A stretch of DNA of 64,000 nucleotides. Origin: Fragum whitleyi. Taxonomy: Eukaryota; Mollusca; Bivalvia; Cardiida; Cardiidae. The translations under genes were made by a program, and so were the position numbers. Shown piece by piece: positions 10,073-21,963 of the stretch. The stretch lies in contig OX411544.1 in the NCBI GenBank assembly GCA_948146395.1, positions 91,946,901 through 92,010,900 of the forward strand, given 5' to 3'. The notes under the pieces are model-generated. The model had not been told where the DNA came from, did not search any database, and saw only the letters and a program-made list of their open reading frames with translations. Each line of letters begins with the position of its first letter. The stretch's first letter is position 1.

Positions 10073-10892
10073 ATGGCCAGCATGATTGTGAATAACATTT
10101 TTGCCAGTAATATATGTAATCATAAAATGCACTTTGAGAGGTCAATGCAGAATTTTTGGAGTTGCCTATATTTTTGTGTGATAGAAATCTTTCACCACAG
10201 CTCAGTGGTAAGTTATTAGATTTTAACTACTAATGAGTTAGTGTATGATAGCTGTTGCCTTTATCAATATATGTAAATGAAGTTTGTTTATCTACCAAAT
10301 TAATGAATGGAAATGAAAGCAATTCAAGGGGTCATTGCAACACTATGGTAAGTGCCTATATTATAAAATACAAAGGCACTTACAATAGTGCTGCACTGAT
10401 CCCTCAGATTGCTCCAAACACTGTATCAAGATTTTCCGCCCAGAATCTAGAAATTCCGTGCCAAGATTTCCGGCCAGAATACAGTTTTTCCGTGCCAAGA
10501 TTCCGCCCCGAATCTAGTGATTCCGTGCCAAGAATTCAGCCCAGAAAAAAAATTTCCGCCCAGAATTTATTTTTCCGGCCAGAAAAAATTCCTGCTCATT
10601 TACATATTTCGCCCCAAATTCCTGCCCGTTTACGCCCAGAAAACGCATTTTGTTTCAATTTAAAATCTCTGGACGGAAAATGATTTTCTGGGCGGATTCC
10701 GTGCCTCAATTCCTGCCCGGTTCCGTCCGGAATTTTTCGTACAGGTTGTTGGCCAAAAAAGCTGAAGTTACAAGGTTTTGTCACAAATGACATAATTGCC
10801 ACGTTTATCACTTAATGTAGACTTTCTTTGTAACTCCAGTAGAGCAATTATGTCACCATGTTCCTACAAGTTTTTCTGTCTTATCTTTTTTT

Positions 10893-13041
10893 TAGCTCAC
10901 CTGAGCACAACATGCTCAAGTGAGCTATTGTGATCACCTTTTGTCCGGCGTCCGTCCGTCGTCTGTCGTCCGGCGTCCGTCAACAATTTGGACATCTCCT
11001 CCCAAACCACTGGGCCAATTTGAACCAAACTTGGCAGGAATGATCCTTAGGGCGGACCTGCTAAGAATTGCTGAAAGAATTGAAATCCGTAAAAAACTCT
11101 GGTTGCCAGGGCATCAGAAAATGGGAAATTTAGCTTAATCTCAACAATTACTTTAAACGACATCTTCTCCTAAACTATTTGGCCAATTACAACTTAACTT
11201 GGCAGAAATATTCCTTAGGTGGCCCCCTTTAAAAATTGCTAAAAGAATTAAAATCCATAAAAAAATCACCACGGCAACGGAAAATGGGAAACTTGACTAA
11301 TCTCAACTATTACTTTAAACGACATCTCCTCCTAAACTACTGGTCCAACTTCAACCAAACTTGGTGGAAATGTTCCTTAGGTGGCCCCTTTTAAAAATTG
11401 CTAAAAGAATTAAAATCCATAAAAAACTCTGGTTGCCACGGCAACGGAAACTGAGAAATTTTACTAAATCTTTAAAAAGCTCCTGGTCTTGAACTATCAG
11501 ACCTAGGGTGTTCATATATGGTAAATAGCATCACAAGATGGTGTTGAAGCCCATCTGTCAAAATTTTGCTCCTGGGGTCAAAAACGGCCCCGCCCTGGGA
11601 GTCCAAAAACAGGAAAAATGCTCAATTAGAGCAACTTCATATATTTTCTCCTCCCAAACTATAAGGCCTAGCACATTTATATGTAGTATATATCATTATC
11701 AGATGTTTCTCTACCATGTGTGTCAAAATTATACCCCTGGGGTCAAAAAATGGGAAAAACGCTCAGTTACTTCAAGAATATTTTCCTTCCAAACTTTAGG
11801 GCGTAGCACATTTATATTTAGGATAAAGCATTAACAGATGGTTCTCTACCATGAGTGTCAAAAATATACCCCTGGGGTCAAAAACAGCCCCGCCCCAGGG
11901 GTCCAAAAATGAGAAAAACGTTCAATTACTGCAACTTCAAGAATTTTTTCCTTCCAAACTTTAAGGCCTAGCACATTTATATTTAGGATATAGCATAACT
12001 GGATGTTTCTCTACCATGTGTGTCAAAAATATACCCCTTAGGTCAAAAATCGCCCTGCCCCGGGGGTCTAAAAATGGGAAAATCGCTCAATTTGAGCAAC
12101 TTCAATAATTTTTTCCTCCCAAACTAAAAGACCTAGCACCTATACAGTTGACTTAAAACATAACCAGGTGTTTCTCTACCATGTGTGTTAGAAATATACC
12201 CCTTGGGTCAAAAACCGCCCTGCCCCGGGGGTGCAAAAATGCTCAATTACTGCAACTTCAAGAATTTTGTTCCTCCCCAACTTTAGGGCCTAGCATATTT
12301 ATATTTAGAATATAGCATAACCAGATGTTTCTCTACCATGTGTGTCAAAAATATACCCCTGAGGTCAAAAACAGCCCCACCCCGGGGGTCCAAAAACGGG
12401 AAAAAGGCTCAATTTGAGCAACTTCAAGAATTTTTTCCTCCCAAACTATAAGGCCTAGCACATTTATAGTTGGCTTATGGTATAACCAGATGTTTCTCTA
12501 CCATGTGTGTCAAAAATATACCCCTTGGGTGACAAAGGGCCCAGCCCCTGGGGTCCAAAAATGGGAAAAATACTCAATTACTGCAACTTCAAGAAATTTT
12601 TCCTCCATAACTATAAGGTCTAGCACAATTATATTTAGGATATAGCATAACTGGATGTTTCTCTACCATGTGTGTCAAAAATATACCCCTGGTGTCAAAA
12701 ACAGCCATTCCCCGGGGGTCCAAAAAGGGGAAAAACGCTCAATTTGAGCAACTTCAAGAATGTTTTCCTCCCAAACTAAAAGACCTAGCACCTTTATAAT
12801 TGGCTTATGGCATAACCAGATGTTTCTCTACCATGTGTGTCAAAAATATACCCCTGGGGTCAAAAACGGCCCTGCCACGGGGTCCAAAAATGGGAAAAAT
12901 GCTCAATTACTGCAACTTCAATAACTTCAGATTATGCCCCATCATTCAAAAATGGCCCCACCAGGGATCCTAATTTTATACCCATCAGGTAACTATAAGG
13001 CCTGGTTTCAGGTGAGCCTTCCAGGGCCAACGGCCCTCTTG
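10893..13041 (+). mobile_element. HINE-like element, family B, copy 1 (2.15 kb)
   Basis: The palindromic leader AGCTCACCTGAGCACAACAT...GAGCT follows a T-run, then comes a GTCCGGCGTCCGTCCGTCG tract (about 10943-10980). Three roughly 170-bp monomers of one kind follow, then about eight 160-166 bp monomers of a second kind, each with CTACCATGTGTGTCAAA (for example at 12013, 12177, 12337, 12499, 12664, 12830). The 3' end is a GGGCCAACGGCCC hairpin followed by CTTG (13038-13041) and T. Family C copy 1 starts straight after it. No protein is encoded; a 98-codon frame inside is accidental. Confidence 0.85.
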
Positions 13042-13042
13042 T

Positions 13043-14833
13043 TTTTTATGCCCCCGTATCGAAAGATCGGGGGCATATTGTTTTACTCATGTCCGTCTGT
13101 CTGTCTGTCCCTCTGTCCGTCCGTCTGTCTGTCTGTCGGAAACTTAACATTGTCATTTTCTCCAAAGATATTCAACAAACAAAGCTCAAATTTGGTATGT
13201 AGCCTTCTTTCAATGATATCTATCTGTTCCATGCGTTATCACATTCCTCAAGGTCATCCTTAAACCCTTATTAACCCTTAACATGCAACTTAACGCAGAA
13301 CTTAACGCAAAAACTTAACGTTGGCATTTTCTCCAAAGGTATTCAACAAACAAAGCTCAAATTTTGTATGTAGCCTTCTTTCAATAATATTTATCTGTTT
13401 CATGTGATGTCATATTCCTCTAGGTCATCCTTAACCCTTTTTTACCCTTAACATGCAACTTAACGCAGAACTTAACGCAAAAACTTAACGCTGGCATTTT
13501 CTCCAAAGGTATTCAACAAACAAAGCTCAAATTTGGTATGTAACCTTCTTTCAATGATATCTATCTGTTTCATGTGATATCCCATTCCTCAGCGTTATCC
13601 TCAAACCCTTATTTACCCTTAACATGCAACCTAAGGCAGAACTTAACGCAAAAATTTAACACTGGCATTTTCTCCAAAGGTATTCAACAAACAAAGCTCA
13701 AATGTGATATGTAAACTTCTTTCAATGATATCTATCTGTTCCATGCGATATCTTATTCCTCAAGGTCATCCTTAACCCTTATTAACCCTTAACATGCAAC
13801 TTAAAGCAGAACTTAACCAGAAACTTAACACTGTCATTTTCTCCAAAGGTATTCAACAAACAAAGCTCAAGTTTTGTATGTAACCCTCTTTCAATGATAT
13901 CTATCTGTTCCATGCGATATCATATTCCTCAAGGGCATCCTTAAACCCTTACCAACCCTTAACATGCAACCTAACGCAGAACTTAACGCAAAAACTTAAC
14001 ACTGGCATTTTCTCCAAAGGTATTCAACAAACAAAGCTCAAATGTGATATGTAAACTTCTTTCAATGATATCTATCTGTTCCATGCCATATCTTATTCCT
14101 CAAGGTCATCCTTAACCCTTATTAACCCTTAACATGCAACTTAAAGCAGAACTTAACGCAAAAACTTAACACTGTCATTTTCTCCAAAGGTATTCAACAA
14201 ACAAAGCTCAAGTTTTGTATGTAACCCTCTTTCAATGATATCTATCTGTTCCATGCGATATCATATTCCTCAAGGGCATCCTTAAACCCTTACCAACCCT
14301 TAACATGCAACCTAACGCAGAACTTAACGCAAAAACTTAACACTGGCATTTTCTCCAAAGGTATTCAACAAACAAAGCTCAAATGTGATATGTAAACTTC
14401 TTTCAATGATATCTATCTGTTCCATCCGATATCTTATTCCTCAAGGTCATCCTTAACCCTTATTAACCCTTAACATGCAACTTAAAGCAGAACTTAACGC
14501 AAAAACATAACGCTGTCATTTTCTCCAAAGGTATTCAACAAACAAAGCTCAAGTTTTGTATGTAACCCTCTTTCAATGATATCTATCTGTTCCATGCGAT
14601 ATCATATTCCTCAAGGGCATCCTTAAACCCTTACCAACCCTTAACATACAACTTAACGCAGAACTTAACACAAAAACTTAACGCTGGCATTTTCTTCAAA
14701 GGTATTCAACAAACAAAGCTCAAATTTGGTATGTAACCTTCATTCAATGATATCTATCTTAAGTTCCAAGCTCGAGGTTATTGATATAGGTCAAGGTCAA
14801 TTATCAAGGTCATTTTTTAATGAAATAGCCACT

Positions 14834-14866
<33 letters not shown>
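13043..14866 (+). mobile_element. HINE-like element, family C, copy 1, with dimeric core
   Basis: The leader ATGCCCCCGTATCG...CGGGGGCAT is palindromic, followed by a long GTCY tract (13090-13138). The core has ten monomers of 170-171 bp, marked by CTCCAAAGGTATTCAAC at 13160, 13331, 13501, 13672, 13841, 14012, 14182, 14353 and 14523, with a variant at about 14694. From 13672 the monomers alternate between two sequence types, giving a 341-bp dimeric unit present three times. The 3' end repeats the GGGGGCAT motif, then a TGTGTTTCACAAACACA hairpin, then CTTG at 14863-14866 before T. No coding sequence. Confidence 0.87.
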
Positions 14867-14869
<3 letters not shown>

Positions 14870-15015
14870 ATTAGTACTAGTAATGAGATTATCCAACAAC
14901 CAAACATCAAAATAAAGAGGTCTTAGGACTGTTCTTGGTCATGGGTTGATCATTCACTGTATTACGGTATTACAACAGACTTTTTAGAACTTGAGATAAA
15001 ATGTAGTAAATAATG

Positions 15016-15655
15016 GGTGGATGGAAAAACCAGAAAGAACTGAAAATAACAGTAAAGAACAGGAAAGTACCGAAAAGGACCGGAAAAAACCTAAAAATTA
15101 CCGGAAAGAACGGGAAAGGACTTTTCTTAATACCGTCGTCTGCAACATCATGAAAATTGGAACAGTCTAATATTTTGTTGTCTCGGAAAGGGTTAAGTAC
15201 AATATTAGCTTGTTTTATATATATATATATGTCTTCTAATGATATTTAATCATTGTATGGAGATTATCTCCTTTGATTGTCTGTCCTTCATGGACCCTTA
15301 ATTGGAAATAAACCATTGTCATAATACCGGAAAGAACCGAAAAGAACATGAAAATTACCAGAAAGGACTATTTGGAATACCGGAAAGCACCGTAAAAGAC
15401 TATTGACGTAGCTAATGAGATCCAATATACACTATTTGATATTTATTTGGTCTGATATGGTACCAGAAAGGACTTTTCGAATACCGGAAAGAACCGAAAA
15501 GAACATTAAAACTATCGGAAAGGACTATTTTGAATACCGGAAAGCACCGTAATAGACTGTTCACGTAGCCTATGAGATCCAATATGCGCTATTTGATATT
15601 TCTTTGGTCTAATATGGTACAGGAAAGGACTTTTTGAATACCGGTAATACTCTGT
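15016..15655. repeat. ACCGGAAAG-rich repeats with a 157-bp tandem duplication
   Basis: Short phrases such as ACCGGAAAGAACCG and ACCGGAAAGGACTTTT recur at 15040-15130 and 15323-15650. In the second block a unit starting AATACCGGAAAGAACCGAAA at 15323 repeats at 15480, a period of 157 bp, and a partial third copy ends near 15650. Such dense short motifs resemble transposon subterminal regions, but no inverted partner was identified. Confidence 0.7.
15134..15196 (+). mobile_element. P1 TTAA MITE, right end only
   Basis: The block GTCGTCTGCAACATC ... TTGGAACAGTCTAA ... CTCGGAAAGGG and the TTAA at 15193-15196 match the right third of the complete P1 copy at 41785-42001. Confidence 0.6.
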
Positions 15656-15758
15656 AAATTGATATTTTTGTTTCCGGATGAATGTTCGGTAAAGCACTTG
15701 GCAGATTTCGATGAAACTTCACATACTTAATCAGTATCACCTAGATGTGCACACTTTT

Positions 15759-17115
15759 TAGGTCACCTGATCATAGGTCATGGTGACCTATTGCGATCGT
15801 GTTTCGTCCGGCGTCGTGCGCCGTGTGCCGTGCGTTAGCTTTTAACATTTTCGACTTCTTCTTGAGAACCCTTGGACGGATTTCAATCAAACTTGGCAGG
15901 AAGCATCCCCACGAGAAGGCGCTTCAGTTTTGTACAAGTCATGGAGTTATCTCCCCTGGGGGCCTCATAAGGGGGCAAAAAGGGGCAAAAAAGGGTACAT
16001 CTTTAAAAATCTTCTTCTCATGAACCGGCAGTCAGATTGGATTCACATATGGTATTGAAAGTCTTTAGGCCAAGGACTATGAAGTTTGTACAAAGAAAAA
16101 AAGTCTTTCCAGAAACGGCCGTGCTACGGGGGGCAAAGGTGGGGGGGGTCATAATCTTGCATATTGACAACTTTGAAAATCTTTTTCTACAAAACCAAAA
16201 GACCTACAGCTCTGATATTTGGTATGTGGCATCATCTGGTGGTGCTCTATCATGATTGTTAAAATTATGGCCACAGGGTCAAAATTAGCCCTTTCCCAGA
16301 CGTCACAAGTTTAACATAGAGCTTATATAGTGAAAATTTTAAAAATCTTCTTCTCCCAAAGGGGAGGGCCTAGAGCTTTGATATTTGATATACAGCATCA
16401 TCTAGTGGACCTCTATCAAGATTGTATAAATTATTGCCCCAGGATCAGAATTAGCCCATTCCCGGACGTCACAAGTTTTACAAAGGGCATATAGTGAAAA
16501 TTTTAAAAATCTTCTTCTCCCAAACGGGAGGACCTAGAGCTTTAATATTTGGTATGTAGCCTCATCTAGTGGACCTCTATCAAGATTGTATGAATTATTG
16601 CCCCAGGATCAGAATTAGCCCATTCCCAGACGACACAAGTTTTACATAGAGCTTATAATAGTGAAAATTTTAAAAATCTTCTTCTTCCAAAGGGGAAGGA
16701 GATGGCGCTTTGATATTTGGTATACAGCATCATATGGTGGACTTCTATCAAGATTGTATAAATTATTGCCCCAGGATCAGAATTAGCCCATTCCCGGACG
16801 TCACAAGTTTTACATAGGGCATATAGTGAAAATTTTAAAAATCTTCTTCTCCTAAACAGGAGGGCCTAGAGCTTTAATATTTGGTATACAGCATCATCTG
16901 GTGGACCTCTATCAAGATTGTATAAATTATGGCCAAGGGACAAAATTAGCCCGTTCCCGGACGTCACAAGTTTTACATAGGCTTATATAGTGAAAACTTT
17001 TAAAATCTTCTCCCAAACAGAAACACCATGAGTCTTGATAATTGTTTTGTAGCATCATCTGGTTGACCTCTGCTCCTTTGACTCAGGTGACCGATAAGGC
17101 CCTATGGGCCTCTTG
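15759..17115 (+). mobile_element. HINE-like element, family F
   Basis: The leader AGGTCACCTGATCATAGG...GGTGACCT is palindromic and follows a T-run. It is followed by CGTCCGGCGTCGTGCGCCG, a degenerate GTCY tract, and by about seven 162-165 bp monomers with AAAAATCTTCTTCTCCCAAA (near 16346, 16510, 16675 and 16840). The 3' part repeats CAGGTGACCGA, then an AGGCCCTATGGGCCT hairpin, then CTTG at 17112-17115. The next leader-like palindrome begins only about 7 bp further on. Confidence 0.83.
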
Positions 17116-17121
17116 TCTTTT

Positions 17122-17160
17122 TAGGCCAGGAAATCCCTCTCAAGGGATTTCCTTGCCTAT
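17122..17160 (+). repeat. Leader-like perfect hairpin AGGAAATCCCT/AGGGATTTCCT
   Basis: Arms of 11 bp (17129-17139 and 17144-17154) with a 4-nt loop, directly after a T-run that follows the 3' end of family F. Its position and form match the leader palindromes of the HINE families, so it is probably the 5' end of another, otherwise degraded element. No matching 3' end was found. Confidence 0.6.
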
Positions 17161-17454
17161 AGCGACCATAAGCGCTTCACGGATCTACTTTCAGTCAAAA
17201 AGTGTTGGCCTTGGAGGCCACCTCAAGTCGCTGAATCCGCCAAAAAAGTAGTATCCGATTCTCCAATCAAATTTGCTCCGCCTTTCTATCCATATTAGTA
17301 ATGTAAATTACCAATTGAAAATCTTTTAATTGTCCTACTTCGCGTAAATCTCAAGTGACATAGTTTTCTGGATATTGCAGGTTAAAAATGACCAAACGAG
17401 TTCCGATTGCTCTGCAATAGGTTAAATAAGAAGATAACCTCTCTGAAACCACAT

Positions 17455-17545
17455 TCCGCCGTGGTCTAGTGGTAACGTACATGGCTTTCCACGCAGGCGG
17501 TCCGGGTTCGATTCACGTCCTGTCTCGTTTTTTTTTCTTTTTTTT
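17455..17545 (+). pseudogene. tRNA-like sequence with Pol III boxes and T-run
   Basis: An A-box-like TGGTCTAGTGG (17462-17472) and a B-box-like GGTTCGATTCA (about 17506-17516) are spaced as in a tRNA and followed by a long T-rich run that would terminate RNA polymerase III. The acceptor and anticodon stems do not pair well, so it is a tRNA pseudogene or SINE head rather than a gene. A 93-codon minus-strand frame through it is accidental; its lysine-rich stretch is the T-run read backwards. Confidence 0.5.
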
Positions 17546-17639
17546 CTTTTCTTGTTTTTTTTTTCAGCTGGCTTTTGAACCACGGGACATTTGTCAGTAA
17601 TGGCGAAGTGTTCGAAAGCGTTTTCTAAAAAAAAATCTC

Positions 17640-17785
17640 CTCCAGGCGTAATCAATGGAGTTCGATCAAATTTCACAGGAAAAGTCCACTTTATCAAATT
17701 CACCCCAAAAACTTTAATTAGTTGAAAACATGGCTTTAACAGGTGTGGCTAATTTCCATATATTGTAAAACGGATTTTTTTCTAG
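17640..17785 (+). repeat. Fragment of family A core monomer
   Basis: TCAAATTTCACAGGAAAAG, AAACATGGCTTTAACAGG and GGCTAATTTCCATAT match single phrases of the family A monomer. Neither leader nor 3' hairpin is present. Confidence 0.6.
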
Positions 17786-18238
17786 GCGTTACTTATTGAT
17801 AGAAAAGGTAAGCAATGAATTTATCGTCTCTTCAAACTTGAAAAACGCCTATTTATAACATGTCACTTACATGTTATACTTTTTCTTGTTTAGTGTTCGA
17901 CATACTTTTTTCGACCAATGAAATCGCTGTATATTTCAAATTTTCGCCACTCTATATCATGTAAACAGGCCAAAGTCGGGTTTATATCGTGCTTTATATG
18001 AAGTACTGCCCACGTTGTCTGCGCAGGTCATTTCTCCGAAGATTGATGTCAGTTTTTGAAAATGCTACCTATCGAAAGATAACGGTCATCTAATATGCAA
18101 TTAAGCTCCGCCTTTCTATCAACATTATGACTACTGACATGGCATACACATTTCTTGTTGTTTTAACTTGTCTGTGATTAGGAAATGTAGGTTAGGAGAA
18201 TATCCGGGTGACGGATTATAAACTTGTTTCATTGATTA

Positions 18239-18418
18239 TTAATCCATTCCCACACAGTTACGATTTTGACGCTTGGAACAAGCAATTTCTTCATTTTCCA
18301 CAATGTTTTCTTAGGGGAAAGGCAGCAAATTGTAAAATTCTTTCAGCTTTAAATTATCGTCTGCAACTTCTTTACATATGGACCTGTCTAAAGTTTTGTC
18401 GTCTGGTAATGGGATATA
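18239..18418 (+). mobile_element. P1 TTAA MITE, nearly complete, decayed right border
   Basis: The left end TTAATCCATTCCCACACAG and the interior GTCTGCAACTTCTTTACATA, GACCTGTCTAAAGTTTTG and CGTCTGGTAATGGGAT line up with the complete copy at 41785-42001. The right TTAA has mutated to GATATAA. Confidence 0.7.
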
Positions 18419-18429
18419 AAAATGCATTA

Positions 18430-19795
18430 TAATCATTTCATTTATATTCCATCCGTGGGTGTCAAAATTGTCGTAAGTATAGTTTGATTAAAGCTGCGGT
18501 TACATTTTTTAGCGCACAAACGATTTCTTGCAGACGAAATAGTAAAAATGAGGCACCAAAACATCGTAACTACGGCCTTTTCGGGATGTACTTACACGGT
18601 TCACTTTACGCCGAAGTAATTCTTTAAAACAAAAGGACTTTGGGAAATAAGTTCTAGTAATTGTTGAGTTGGCATCTGTAGAAGTTGGGTGAACGAAAAT
18701 AGCTCATCCACAAAATTGTCAAACTTGAAGACCGTCCCATTCGATATTAAAACTAGTGTCCATGATGCGAATGTAATTTTCTACACGTCTCACGGGTTTT
18801 TGGCGCGGAATGCCTTTATTGTTTCCTGCGTTCAGGATACAAAAACGTTAGCAAACGTTTGAAAAAAGTTCCCCGCTTTGCACATGGGCTCAAGTCTTGA
18901 ATGCAGGGCTGGTTTTAGTGTCGTAACCCCATAAGTGGTGCTATTGATTGTTTCTATTTTTAGGAAAATGATGTAATTTCGGTGAGGTAGAGCGGCGATT
19001 ATGTTTGTCATCTGTCGTCAAAGATTGGGTGTAAAAAGTCCACTCTTAAGGTCACGTTTTTCTCAATCATTCACAAAATTGCTGTTATTGTTCATATCCA
19101 ATGTAATTATATTCTGACAATTATTAAAGAAAAAATGTCTGAATGCAGTTTACTTGTCACTGATCTAGAGTGCACATTTTGGGATCAATCTTTCTCAAAC
19201 TTTATTGAAATACTTAAAATTACGATCATCATGCCAGTATTTAAATATTCTGAATGACAATTTCCCTGTTACTGCTAGATGTCAATATTTTGGGCTCAAT
19301 ACTTCTCTTAGTGGTAACAGAATGTACATGCGTACATGAACCAGTGATATTCTAAGGCTGAATTTTGCACCATTGACCCCCCCCCCCTAATTATGTCCGC
19401 AATTTGACTCGAATAAGGAATAGGAATACGGTCCAAAAGCCTTCGTAACAAGCTTTCAACTTTTTTTTCAAAATGTTCCCACTTTTTAAATAGACCATGG
19501 GGATATTGTTCTCTTTGTTTTAAGACCAATGTAGATCGTTGTATCAAAATACATTAATAAACACTGATTTGAATTAATTTTATATTCTAACGAAAGCGAA
19601 GGCATATTTTATCCCTTTCCTACATTATTTCTCTGAAATTGAGCAATATTGTCATGAAAACTTTGATCATCGTACGAACTACCTTCGGACAAAAATAGAT
19701 TGTGCTAAAATGATGCTCAGTTACAAGTCTTTTAATCTTAAACGTATCACCCTTTTCATATTAATTCAGAAACTGAATACTGAAAGAAGTTTGTT
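18430..19795. other. Gene-free spacer
   Basis: Nothing beyond AT-rich sequence and a short C-run near 19378-19387 was recognised. Open frames are short and unlike known proteins. Confidence 0.5.
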
Positions 19796-19799
19796 TGTT

Positions 19800-20185
19800 T
19801 TTAGCTCCACTAGCCGAAAGCCAGTGGGCTATTGTCATGAATAAGCGTATGTCCTGCGTTCTTCCGAAAACCTTTTATTCTTTGAAAATCTTCTCCGTAG
19901 AATTTACAGGATGAATTTCAACAAAAGTTCACAGACATTACCCTTCTGTGGTCCTTTATCAGATACTTCAAAAAATGTTGATCTTGTCATAAACATGTCT
20001 TTAATTGGCAGAGCTAATTTCAATACATTGTAAAATATTTGAAAGTTTTTTGTCAGAAAATATGTGATTAAATTCAACAAAATTTGACAGAAATGATCCT
20101 TGTGTGGGCCTTGATCAGATTTCCAGAAAAAAATATATCGGATGAAAACATGTCTTTTATAGGCGGAGTTTATTATATGGTAAAG
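19800..20185 (+). mobile_element. HINE-like family A, 5' part only, decayed
   Basis: AGCTCCACTAGCCGAAAGCC after a T-run is the family A leader. The GTCY tract has been eroded to GTCCTGCG and two or three diverged core monomers follow. The 3' hairpin is missing. A 128-codon minus-strand frame here is repeat-derived. Confidence 0.65.
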
Positions 20186-20369
20186 CTTTAGTCCTTTGAT
20201 TTTTATTTTCGTGACTTTGAATAAGAATCTACTCAAAACAACATATACAATCAACAAACATTTGTCATGGTCCCCAAAAGAGATGTCCACAAAACCACTT
20301 GGTCAAATTAGAGGAAACTCCATAGCTATATAATTTTTTATGGTATTGTGCCAATGTATCTTCCCAGTT

Positions 20370-21843
20370 TTTAGCTCCACTGGCCGAAGGCCACTGGGGC
20401 TATTGTCATGGCCGAGTGTCTGTCGTGCGTGCGTCCGTCCGTGCGTCCGTAAACTTTTATTTAAAAAGATCTTCTCCTCAGAATCTACTGGTCCAATTTC
20501 AAGCAAATTTCACAGAAATGATCTTTGGGTGACCCTCTATCAGATTCCTTCAAAGAATTTTGATCCGATGAAAAACAAAGCTTTTATGGGCAGAGCTAAT
20601 TTCCATATATGGTAAAACCTTTAAAAATCTTCACCTCAGAATCTACTGGTCCAATTTCAACCAAATTTCACAGAAATGATCTTTGGGTGACCTTCTATCA
20701 GATTCCTTCAAAGAATATTGATCAGATGAAAAACATGGCTTTAATGGGCAGAGCTAATTTCCATATATGGTAAAACCTTTAAAAATCTTCTTCTCAGAAT
20801 CTACTGGTGTAATTTCAACCAAATTTCTCAGACATGATTTTTGGTAGACCCTCTATCAGATTCCTTCAAAGAATTTTGATCGGATGAAAAACACAGCTTT
20901 TATGGGCGGAGCGAATTTCCATATATGGTAAAACCTTTAAAAATCTTCTCCTCAGAATCTAACGGTCCAATTTCAACCAAATTTCACAGAAATGATCTTT
21001 GGGTGACCCTCTATCAGATTCCTTCAAAGAATTTTGATCGGATGAAAAACACGGCTTTTATGGGCGGAGCTAATTTCCATATAAGGTAAAACCTTTAAAA
21101 ATCTTCTCCTCAGAATCTACTGGTCCAATTTCAACCAAATTTCACAGAAATGATTTTTGGGTGACCCTTTATCAAATTCCTTCAGAGAATTTTGATCCGA
21201 TGAAAAACATGGCTTAAATGGGGGGAGCTAATTTCTATATATGGTAAAACCTTCAAAAATTTCTTGCTCAGAATCTACTGGATAGAATTCAAACAAATTT
21301 TACAGCAATGACCCTTGGGTGATCATTTATCAGATTTCTTCAAAGAATTTTGATCGGGTGAAAAGCATTGCTTTAATGGGCGAAGCTAATTTCCATATAT
21401 GGTAATACCTTCAAAAATCTTCTTCTCAGAATCTATTAGATAGAATTCAACCAAATTTTACAGGAATGATCTTTGAGTGACCCTTTATCATATTCCTTCA
21501 AAGAATAGGGATAGGGTGAAAAACATGGCATTAATGGGCGGAGCTTTTTTCCATATATGGTAAAACCTTCAAAAATCTTCTTCTCGGAATCTAGTGGATA
21601 GAATTTAACCAAATTTTACATAAATGATCCCTGGGTAAACCTTTATCAGTTTTCTTCCATAAAACAAGTTTTTCATGAAGTGGAACAATTTCCATATGGT
21701 GGAAATTTTGGGAAAAAATTATTATGCTAAGTCATTATTTGTGCATTTGAGTTGCTTTCCTTGTTGAAAAAAAATTGCTACTGTTCTCCCTAAATCGGTC
21801 TTTTCAGGCCTGTGGAGCGATACAGCCGCTCAAGCGGCTCTAG
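20370..21843 (+). mobile_element. HINE-like element, family A, best-preserved copy
   Basis: The leader AGCTCCACTGGCCGAAGGCC...GGGGCT starts at 20373 in a T-run, and GTGCGTCCGTCCGTGCGTCC follows. Seven to eight core monomers have CCATATATGGTAAAACC at 20602, 20761, 20919, 21077, 21234, 21392 and 21551, a period of 157-159 bp. The 3' end is GCCTGTGGAGCGATACAG, then a CCGCTCAAGCGG hairpin, then CTAG at 21840-21843 before T. The similarity between monomers suggests array turnover after insertion. No protein is encoded. Confidence 0.87.
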
Positions 21844-21963
21844 TTCAATTTGAAGTCTCCTCAAGGGAAAAAGGGGGCTTCAAGTATTTATTCTTGACAA
21901 AAAAAAATAAATAAAATAAATAAATAAAAGATGGGGGAATGGGCAATTCTGTATGTGCTCCTT

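Larger units (their letters stand above)
7527..10746. mobile_element. Putative large inverted-end element with TTCCGCCCAGAATC-type arrays
   Basis: The left region 7527-7790 starts CCCGTACGAAATTTTGGG and continues with repeated GGGCGGAA / TTCCGTCCC motifs. The right region 10425-10746 has the same motifs inverted (TTCCGCCCAGAATC, TTCCGTGCC) and ends GGAATTTTTCGTACAGG. Read inversely the right end is CCTGTACGAAAAATTCC, matching the left end at most positions. This suggests a 3.2-kb element with subterminal arrays, later invaded by the TTAA MITEs at 9204 and 9867. I see no clear TSD and no transposase, so the superfamily is open. A 142-codon frame at 10255-10683 runs through the right array and is not a gene. 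Confidence 0.5.

Noticed and set aside
10255..10683. 142-codon plus-strand frame
   Set aside because: It runs through a transposon motif array and has no recognisable domain.
13260..14650. TTAACCCTTAAC phrases considered as telomeric repeats
   Set aside because: They occur once or twice per 170-bp monomer and are not in tandem as telomere hexamers.
13043..14866. Regular repeats considered as a CRISPR array
   Set aside because: Monomers are contiguous with no unique spacers, and the context is eukaryotic mobile DNA.
17422..17703. 93-codon minus-strand frame with a lysine-rich segment
   Set aside because: The lysines are the complement of a long T-run next to a tRNA-like sequence.
19904..20290. 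128-codon minus-strand frame
   Set aside because: It lies in decayed family A monomers; similar frames appear in other copies by chance.
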